From Ruminococcaceae bacterium YRB3002 (lineage in GTDB: Bacteria > Bacillota > Clostridia > Saccharofermentanales > Saccharofermentanaceae): a DNA stretch of 39,524 nt. Of this stretch, positions 32,830 to 39,524 are shown piece by piece. A model generated the notes under the pieces. The model made no database searches. It saw only the letters and a program-made list of their open reading frames with translations, and was not told where the DNA came from. Made by a program: the position numbers and the translations under genes. The number at the start of each line of letters is the position of its first letter. Positions within the stretch are counted from its first letter, which is position 1. The stretch spans positions 1 through 39,524 of the forward strand of contig FMTG01000025.1 in assembly GCA_900099715.1 (NCBI GenBank). Reading direction: 5' to 3'.

Positions 32830-34458
32830 ATGAGATCAGGATACCCTGTAAGATGTGCGGCCGCAGTCGTATGCATTGCTTCGATGATGCTGTCGATGGC
32901 GGGATGCTCGGATAAGAATAAAGAGGCGGTTCTGGAAGCCGCCGGCAAATATGCAAAGGCTTTATGCGACTGCAGCGTTAAATCTCTCCGCAAGGGATCG
33001 GCCAAAGAATTTGATGAGGACTACCTGGACGGACTGAGGGAACGTCTGGAGTGGGAAGGTTACCCCGCGAGTATCTACAGTGCCATAGGCGAGACGATCA
33101 CGTACAAGGTTAACGAAGATTCCTATGAGCCCGGAAAGAGGCACGGTGCTTCAGTGGAAGTCGATGTCGAGATGGTGGACTGGGAGAGCATCGAGGAAAA
33201 TGGCGGCGCAAAGAGTATCGACGGTTACATCAGTGCGATAGAGGACTGCGAAGAGACCAAACAGTTCACTTTGACTCTGGAATATGAGGAAGAAGACGGC
33301 AAATGGGTAGTTGATAACTACGAAGATGTTTGTGACAGTTTTTACGATGAGTGGCTGAGTGCTACGGCTCCTGTTGATTATACGCAGGCTGTAACAGGAA
33401 CCACCTGGTACTACTACGACAGCCGCGGAACGGACAACAGCGTTATTTACAACAATGCAACCTACATCGAGCTGGATCTTGATGTTGCTGACGGTTATAC
33501 CGGTATCAAAGTGTATTTCACTGTGACCTTCAACGGCAATGTGATATATACGAGTGATGTGAGTGCAGAGGCGAGGGAAGCCAGATTTACAAGCAGCACA
33601 CCCGGTGCTGTGACAGCAGCAGCCGGATGCCTCGATGCAGGTCAGTACAGGATCACTTTCTATAATGAGCAGGGTGCAGAACTCGCTTCCGACGAGTGTA
33701 CAGTGGTGATCGTTGATAATCCGGATATCGGTTCGGATGATGCCTCCGTTAACGCAGAGATCTTCGATACAAGTGCCGTCAACCACATCAGATGGTGGTA
33801 TGCATCAGGGCGCAACGGAACCATCACGTATGAGAATTCCGACAACATTGATCTTGACCTCTACTTCAATACAGGATATGACGACACCAGGTGCTACTAC
33901 GAGGTCAGGTACAACGGCGATGTGGTATATGTAAGTCCGACATCATCCAACACCAGAGAAGGATACTTCAGGTCGAGCTATGTGGGCGCCAGCGTGGACA
34001 GTGAAGGCAATCTTGCCGGCGGTGAATACACGATCACATTCTACGATGAGAACGACAATAAGCTGGCTTCCGACACATGTACCGTTATAGGCGGCAGTGT
34101 GGACCATGTGACGGCGCCTCTGACACCCGATGCGGTTACGGAGACAAGATGGTGGTTTGCCACATCCACGGACAACGGAGTGATCGTTTATAACAATCCG
34201 ACGCTTATAGACTTTGACGCCAATCTGAGCGCGGAATATAACGGAACGCCCGTGTATTACACGGTGAAGTTCAACGGATCGGTCATCTTTACGAGCCAGA
34301 TAGGCGCAGCGCCTTATTCGGGTTACTTTAAGACGACGGACGAGGGTGCTCAGCTGTACAATGACGAGTTCCTTCTCGCTGGCGAGTATTCGATCACGTT
34401 CTATTCTGCAGGCGGAGTCGAGCTTGCTTCGGGAACATGCACTGTCACCAATAAGTGA
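32830..34458 (+). CDS. Lipoprotein with three copies of a ~100-residue beta domain
   Basis: 542 residues. A lipoprotein signal peptide ends in LSMAGC with the lipidated Cys26. Residues about 30-180 form a charged domain with 'LDGLRERLEWEGY' and 'FTLTLEYEEEDGKWVVDNYE', like DUF5105/DUF4878-type lipoproteins. Three repeats follow at about 186-294, 316-420 and 436-542, each with a W(W/Y)(Y/F) start, a 'IDLDL' or 'IDFDA' strand, 'YYTV.FNG.VI(Y/F)(T/V)S', a GYF or ARF turn and an end 'AG(E/Q)Y.ITFY...G.ELAS..CTV'. They look like Ig-like beta-sandwiches. I do not recognise a named family for the repeat. The protein sits on the outer face of the membrane; role unknown. It is followed by gyrA with its own promoter. 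Confidence 0.78.
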   Translation: MRSGYPVRCAAAVVCIASMMLSMAGCSDKNKEAVLEAAGKYAKALCDCSVKSLRKGSAKEFDEDYLDGLRERLEWEGYPASIYSAIGETITYKVNEDSYEPGKRHGASVEVDVEMVDWESIEENGGAKSIDGYISAIEDCEETKQFTLTLEYEEEDGKWVVDNYEDVCDSFYDEWLSATAPVDYTQAVTGTTWYYYDSRGTDNSVIYNNATYIELDLDVADGYTGIKVYFTVTFNGNVIYTSDVSAEAREARFTSSTPGAVTAAAGCLDAGQYRITFYNEQGAELASDECTVVIVDNPDIGSDDASVNAEIFDTSAVNHIRWWYASGRNGTITYENSDNIDLDLYFNTGYDDTRCYYEVRYNGDVVYVSPTSSNTREGYFRSSYVGASVDSEGNLAGGEYTITFYDENDNKLASDTCTVIGGSVDHVTAPLTPDAVTETRWWFATSTDNGVIVYNNPTLIDFDANLSAEYNGTPVYYTVKFNGSVIFTSQIGAAPYSGYFKTTDEGAQLYNDEFLLAGEYSITFYSAGGVELASGTCTVTNK

Positions 34459-34524
34459 TTATGCAAAACTCCCATAAAAAGGTTCAGATTACTCTTATAT
34501 TTAATATTTAATATATATTAAGTA

Positions 34525-34554
34525 TGGTATAATACTAGGGTTAAAGCATTAACC
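34525..34554 (+). promoter_or_regulatory. gyrA promoter and 5' leader hairpin
   Basis: Extended -10 TGGTATAAT (TATAAT at 34528-34533) in an AT-rich region, then a hairpin GGTTAA/TTAACC (34539-34544 with 34549-34554) at the expected 5' end of the mRNA, immediately before the SD (GGAGG at 34556-34560). Confidence 0.6.
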
Positions 34555-34566
34555 TGGAGGTATCTG

Positions 34567-37221
34567 ATGGCCGATAATAAGGAATTGCGCAAGCAGCAGG
34601 AAGCGCAAGTTGATGAGGTTTTCAAATCAGAACAGACAACTATCGTACCCGTAGACCTTGATAAAGAGATGCGTAAGTCCTTCATAGACTACGCCATGTC
34701 CGTTATCTCGGATCGTGCATTGCCTGATATAAGAGACGGAATGAAGCCCGTTCACAGAAGGATCCTTTATTCCATGTTCACACTGGGTTTTACCCCCGAT
34801 AAGCCGTATCGAAAATGCGCCACCACAATAGGTGACGTTCTCGGACGTTTCCATCCTCACGGCGACGCATCGGTTTACGATGCTCTCGTAAGGCTTGCTC
34901 AGGATTTCTCCCTGAGACATCCCCTTGTTGACGGACACGGAAACTTCGGTTCCATCGACGGTGACCCGCCGGCTGCTTACCGTTATACGGAGGCCAGACT
35001 TGATAAGATCGCTCTCGAGATGATGAGGGACATCAACAAGAATACGGTTGATTTCCGTCCCAACTTCGACGAGCATGATATGGAGCCTGTAGCACTGCCT
35101 TCAAGGTTCCCGAATCTCCTGGTCAACGGTTCCGTCGGTATCGCAGTAGGTATGGCTACCAATATACCTCCACACAACCTTGGAGAGGTAATAGACGGCG
35201 TCGTCATGATGCTGGATAACCCTGACTGCACCATCGATGATCTTATGACGGTCGTTAAGGGCCCTGACTTCCCTCTCGGCGGTCAGATCCTCGGTACAAT
35301 GGGCATCAGGGAAGCATATTCCACAGGCAGGGGCAGGATACTCGTCCGCGCTCACTGCGAGATAGAAGACCATCAGGGAAGGCAGAGGATAATCGTGCAT
35401 GACCTGCCTTTCGCGGTGAATAAGGCAAGGCTCATCGAGAGGATAGCCGAGCTGGCGAAGGACAAGAAAGTCGAGGGTGTTACCAATGTCCGCGACGAGT
35501 CCGACCGTAATGAGAAGGTCCGTATCGTTATCGACGTCAAGAAGGATTCCAATCCCGAGGTCGTGCTGAACCAGCTCTACAAGAACTGCGCCCTTCAGGA
35601 TGCATGCTGCGCCAATATGCTTGCTCTCGTACCTGACAAGGACGGCAAGCTCGAGCCTAAGCTCATCACCCTCAGAGATGCTCTGAGCTACTATGTGGAG
35701 CATCAGGAGACCGTCGTCACAAGAAGAACGGAGTTCGATAAGGAGAAAGACGAGGGAAGGCGTCACATCGACGAGGGACTCCTCATCGCCATGGACCATA
35801 TTGACGAGATCATCGCCATTATCAGATCATCCAGGACCGAGGCCGAGGCCAAGGACAGGATGTGCGAGAGGTTCGGATTTACCGATAAGCAGGCACAGCA
35901 CATCGTTGATATGAGACTCGGACGTCTTACCGGTCTCGAGAGGGAGAAGCTGGAAGCCGAGATAGCAGAACTGAATGCGAGGATCGAGCAATATATCAAG
36001 ATACTCAGTGATAAGGAAGTCCTGCACGATGTCATCAAGACCGAGATCCTGGAGATCAAGCGCAAGTTCGCTACCCCCAGGGTCAGTGAGATCGTTAACG
36101 GCTCGTTCGAGGATATCGATGATGAGTCCCTGATCCAGGAGGAGGATATCGTTGTAACCCTCACTCATATGGGGTACATCAAGAGACAGAGGATCGATAC
36201 ATACAAGGCTCAGCACAGAGGCGGCAGAGGCATCTCCGGTCAGAGCACAAGGGAAGAGGACTACGTGGAGAAGATCATCACCACCACGACCCACAAGTTC
36301 CTGCTTTGCTTCACGGATACCGGAAGAGTCTTCAAGATCAAGGGCTATAAGATACCTGAGACCACCAGCAGAAGCGCGAGAGGTACGGCTATCGTCAATC
36401 TCCTTAAGCTGGGCGAGAATGAGAAGATAACGAATATAATCCCGATAGACAATTTCGAGGATAATGATCTCTATCTCACCGTGGCTACAAAGAACGGTAC
36501 CGTTAAGCGTACAGCCGTGTCAAAGTACGTCAATATCAATAAGAACGGTCTTATTGCTACGAATATCAGAGAGGATGACGCGGTTATCGCGGTCAGCCTT
36601 GTCAGAGGCAAACAGGAGATAATTCTCGTTACATCCAGCGGTAAGGCTATCAGGTTCAATTCCGACGATTGCCGTGAACTTGGAAGAAGCGCTACGGGTG
36701 TACGTGGTATCAGGCTTTCTGACGGTGACCACGTAATCGGCATGGAGCCTGTTACAGAGAACGGAGAACTTCTCGTTATCTCCGAGAACGGCTACGGCAA
36801 GCGAAGCAGCGTTGACGATTATAAGGTTCAGAACAGAGGCGGTAAGGGTCTCATCACATATAAGGTCAGCGAGAAGACAGGTAACCTTATCGGTGTTACC
36901 ATCGTTAATAATGACGACGACCTGCTGATCATCACCGACCAGGGCGTGATCATAAGAGTCTCTGCGGCTGAGATCCCGACGCTGTCAAGAGCCACGTCCG
37001 GAGTAAGACTCATGAGATCCAGGAATGCCAAGATCGTTGACTTTGCGCTGACTGAGCACGAAGCGCCTGAAGAGGGCGAAGAGGCCGGAGAGATAAGCGT
37101 TGACGAGGCTGATCTTGAGCCGCAGGACGATGCGCCTTCCGAACCCGCAGAGGAAGCGGATGCACCTGAGGCATCAGCAGAGGCGGAAGAACCTTCCGGA
37201 AGTGACAACGGAGAAGAATAA
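34567..37221 (+). CDS. gyrA: DNA gyrase subunit A
   Basis: 884 residues. The catalytic Tyr140 is in AAYRYTEARL. The quinolone-region motif reads HPHGDASVYDALVRLAQ: Ala101 stands where E. coli has Ser83 and Asp105 where it has Asp87. The C-terminal beta-pinwheel (about 520-830) has a GyrA box, QHRGGRG, and blade motifs such as VQNRGGKGL, which separate GyrA from ParC. The last 50 residues are very acidic (EEGEEAGEISVDEADLEPQ onward), a regulatory-type tail. It introduces negative supercoils together with GyrB, whose gene is not in the window. SD CTGGAGG precedes the ATG. Its stop (TAA) shares one base with the start of the next gene. Confidence 0.95.
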   Translation: MADNKELRKQQEAQVDEVFKSEQTTIVPVDLDKEMRKSFIDYAMSVISDRALPDIRDGMKPVHRRILYSMFTLGFTPDKPYRKCATTIGDVLGRFHPHGDASVYDALVRLAQDFSLRHPLVDGHGNFGSIDGDPPAAYRYTEARLDKIALEMMRDINKNTVDFRPNFDEHDMEPVALPSRFPNLLVNGSVGIAVGMATNIPPHNLGEVIDGVVMMLDNPDCTIDDLMTVVKGPDFPLGGQILGTMGIREAYSTGRGRILVRAHCEIEDHQGRQRIIVHDLPFAVNKARLIERIAELAKDKKVEGVTNVRDESDRNEKVRIVIDVKKDSNPEVVLNQLYKNCALQDACCANMLALVPDKDGKLEPKLITLRDALSYYVEHQETVVTRRTEFDKEKDEGRRHIDEGLLIAMDHIDEIIAIIRSSRTEAEAKDRMCERFGFTDKQAQHIVDMRLGRLTGLEREKLEAEIAELNARIEQYIKILSDKEVLHDVIKTEILEIKRKFATPRVSEIVNGSFEDIDDESLIQEEDIVVTLTHMGYIKRQRIDTYKAQHRGGRGISGQSTREEDYVEKIITTTTHKFLLCFTDTGRVFKIKGYKIPETTSRSARGTAIVNLLKLGENEKITNIIPIDNFEDNDLYLTVATKNGTVKRTAVSKYVNINKNGLIATNIREDDAVIAVSLVRGKQEIILVTSSGKAIRFNSDDCRELGRSATGVRGIRLSDGDHVIGMEPVTENGELLVISENGYGKRSSVDDYKVQNRGGKGLITYKVSEKTGNLIGVTIVNNDDDLLIITDQGVIIRVSAAEIPTLSRATSGVRLMRSRNAKIVDFALTEHEAPEEGEEAGEISVDEADLEPQDDAPSEPAEEADAPEASAEAEEPSGSDNGEE

Positions 37222-38621
37222 TGAAGAATAAAGCGGCAGCAATGGTAGTGTCTTTACTGCTCACAGTATCGGCTGTGTTCGGATCTGTATCGGCAGATAT
37301 CTCCCAGCCGCCGCTTAGGGTTCCCCCTCTGGAGAATGTTCACTGCGCGTCTTACTGCGTCTATGACAAGACTGCCAACGAAGTTATCCTGGGCGTTGAT
37401 CCCGATAAGAAGGTATATCCGGCATCCCAGACAAAGATCATGACATGTCAGCTGGGTCTTGATTACCTGAATATCGATGACTACCTCACTGTGTCACAGA
37501 ACGCCATGAACAGCATCACTTCCGACTCGTCCATAATGGGTGTGTCTGTCGGCGAGACAGTTCAGATATCGGAACTCCTGTATGGTCTGATGCTTCCGTC
37601 CGGCAACGATGCAGCCAACGTTATAGCCGAAGGCGTAGTTGATGCCATGTTCGAGAAATACCCCGCAGGCGGCGGCAACAAGGGCCCTGACGGCGTCGAT
37701 GCGTCGTATCTTACGGAGCAGCTGGGCAAGACTGAGGACGAGATCAAGAGCAATTACAAACTCAGGGCATTTGCCTGTCTGATGAACCTGAGAGCCAGGA
37801 ATATCGGCTGTACAGGGACTAACTTTGTAAATGCCAGCGGCCTTCATGACGATAACCACTATACGACCTCGCATGACCTGGCTCTCATGATGGCGAAAGC
37901 CTGTGAGAACAGGGATTTTAAGATCCTCATCAGTACGGAGAGCCACATCTTCAAGGCAACCAACAGACATACAAACGACGCCTGGAAATACGTGAAGAAT
38001 TCAGACTATCTGCTCTTCGATCCGTGGCTTGCGGCACAGACAGGCGAGGGCATAGATTCCCATCTGATCGCCATAATCGGAGGCAAGACCGGTACCACAT
38101 CTATGGCGGGCAAGGGATTGACGCTGTCCACCGTCAACGAGAACGGTCATGAACTGATGATCTCCATCTGCGGAATCCCTGCAGATTACTATTACTACAC
38201 CACCATGTATGCCGCATCGGTAACTGCCTATGGTCATCTGGAGTGCTGGAACAGGAATCCCGAGACGGTCCTTCCCGGAACTACCGGTGACTACCGTTAC
38301 GTGAACGCGCCGGATGCACAGCAGCCCAAGTATGACAGTCTCATATTCCCCGGTGATGAACTGGTGAACTATATTGAGGAAGAGCCAGAGGCGACGCCCA
38401 CACCTGTCGCGACGCCCACGCCCACACCCGTTCCTGTAGGGGAACAGGTCAAGACACATCCGCTTGTGCTCTTCGCGAAGGAGCAGCCCGTGGTGGCAGT
38501 GGTATGCTGCATTATCTTATTGGCTATAATCATTATTAATATAATCCTGTTCGTCAGGATCAGGCAGCTTAAGGCAAATGCGCGCAGGCGTAAAGTAAGG
38601 AAACCCAACGGATTGATCTGA
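37221..38621 (+). CDS. D-alanyl-D-alanine carboxypeptidase (DacA/PBP5-like, class S11)
   Basis: 466 residues. The signal peptide (about 1-25) is followed by a peptidase S11 domain: SxxK in YPASQTKIM (Ser69, Lys72), SxN in LPSGNDAAN (about 126-132), KTG in IGGKTGTT (about 290-296). ASGLHDDNHYTTSHDLALM is another family signature. A Pro/Thr stalk (TPTPVATPTPTPVPV) and a C-terminal transmembrane helix (about 425-447) with a basic tail (RRRKVRKPN) anchor it to the membrane. It removes the terminal D-Ala of peptidoglycan pentapeptides. The start overlaps the gyrA stop by one base, so it is coupled to gyrA; a terminator lies at 38718. Confidence 0.93.
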   Translation: MKNKAAAMVVSLLLTVSAVFGSVSADISQPPLRVPPLENVHCASYCVYDKTANEVILGVDPDKKVYPASQTKIMTCQLGLDYLNIDDYLTVSQNAMNSITSDSSIMGVSVGETVQISELLYGLMLPSGNDAANVIAEGVVDAMFEKYPAGGGNKGPDGVDASYLTEQLGKTEDEIKSNYKLRAFACLMNLRARNIGCTGTNFVNASGLHDDNHYTTSHDLALMMAKACENRDFKILISTESHIFKATNRHTNDAWKYVKNSDYLLFDPWLAAQTGEGIDSHLIAIIGGKTGTTSMAGKGLTLSTVNENGHELMISICGIPADYYYYTTMYAASVTAYGHLECWNRNPETVLPGTTGDYRYVNAPDAQQPKYDSLIFPGDELVNYIEEEPEATPTPVATPTPTPVPVGEQVKTHPLVLFAKEQPVVAVVCCIILLAIIIINIILFVRIRQLKANARRRKVRKPNGLI

Positions 38622-38656
38622 AAATGTGAAATGGGGACGGTTCTCAGCTGTCACAT
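38621..38656. repeat. Dispersed palindromic repeat, copy 7
   Basis: AAAATGTGAAATGGGGACGG then TTCTCAGCTGTCACAT; nearly the same as copy 1. It starts at the last base of the carboxypeptidase stop codon. Confidence 0.85.
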
Positions 38657-38717
38657 CTGAGTCCTGTGAGATCAATTATATTAATTGTGACATATATTAT
38701 ATAAAAGACACCCTTCG

Positions 38718-38751
38718 GAAAGCCCTGTTTACGGGGCTTTCAAAATTTTTT
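38718..38751 (+). terminator. Rho-independent terminator of the gyrA-carboxypeptidase unit
   Basis: GAAAGCCC (38718-38725) pairs with GGGCTTTC (38734-38741), followed by AAAATTTTTT. Confidence 0.8.
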
Positions 38752-38772
38752 AAAAATAGCTCAAAAAACCGC

Positions 38773-38801
38773 TTGACTTTAAGAGTGGTGCTTGTTAATA
38801 T
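38773..38801 (+). promoter_or_regulatory. rRNA operon promoter
   Basis: TTGACT (38773-38778), exact 17-bp spacer, TAATAT (38796-38801). The leader 38808-38965 holds small hairpins (TTATCC/TGGATAA near 38899-38918; GAGCC/GGCTC at 38943-38957) that may be part of 16S processing; its pairing partner past the 16S 3' end is outside the window. Confidence 0.8.
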
Positions 38802-38965
38802 ATTCAAGCACTTCGCGAGAAGAACACTTGCGAATGGGCGCGGATCTTGAGAATTGAATAGAATGCAAAACTTGAAAATAACGAGCCTAATCGATTCGTT
38901 ATCCGAGTAATTGGATAAGTATTGAGTTTTTAATTAGTAATTGAGCCAAATGGCTCTCAAATAAT

Positions 38966-39524
<559 letters not shown>

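Noticed and set aside
38622-38965. Small gene between the carboxypeptidase and 16S
   Set aside because: The 74-residue frame runs through the repeat, the terminator and the rRNA promoter, so it is not coding. No tRNA is seen here either.

Overview
This window looks like chromosomal DNA of an anaerobic Firmicute of the class Clostridia. The right end carries the 5' third of a 16S rRNA gene with a typical Firmicutes sequence, probably near Saccharofermentans and related gut or rumen lineages, though I could not run a search. GC content is moderate, Shine-Dalgarno (SD) sites are mostly strong (GGAGG), and a TGnTAnAAT extended -10 precedes many genes.

Layout. 1-1257: the 3' end of a DDE transposase abutting a 5'-truncated DEAD-type helicase with a PLD-like tail, a remnant mobile/defence segment. 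1387-3516 (minus): a PrsW-like membrane protease with zinc ribbons and a protein with two cyclic-nucleotide-binding domains. 3662-12489: two large paralogous secreted beta-helix-type surface proteins flanking a sigma-70 family factor and a small DUF896 gene. 12490-13061: a long noncoding stretch with a 65-bp tandem repeat and a good promoter. 13062-21010: a membrane-anchored beta-propeller protein, then a compact probable operon (unknown membrane protein, uridine-kinase-like nucleoside kinase, metA, nnrD, alr, fliB-like gene). 21011-26108: a perfect 27-bp inverted repeat, a 1453-residue fusion (condensation, adenylation, carrier protein, lysophospholipid-type acyltransferase, HAD hydrolase) and a membrane zincin. 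26192-29769: a LUD-domain protein converging on a minus-strand pair, a metallo-beta-lactamase/GAF/GGDEF fusion and a FecR-domain anchored protein. 29967-38621: tyrS, an ATP-grasp protein, a YegP-like protein, a repeat lipoprotein, gyrA and a D-Ala-D-Ala carboxypeptidase. 38622-39524: terminator, rRNA promoter and leader, and the start of 16S.

The most interesting item is the 1453-residue synthetase. It joins one complete NRPS module to a PlsC-type acyltransferase and a HAD phosphatase-like domain, with no thioesterase or reductase. Such an enzyme could activate an amino acid, condense it, and hand the product to a lipid acceptor, suggesting an aminoacyl- or lipoamino-acid lipid pathway. Other points of note are the MBL-GAF-GGDEF fusion, which has a strong internal SD and ATG exactly at the domain junction, and a dispersed palindromic repeat (GTGAAATGGGGACGGTTC family, seven copies), several copies of which abut stop codons or sit next to promoters.
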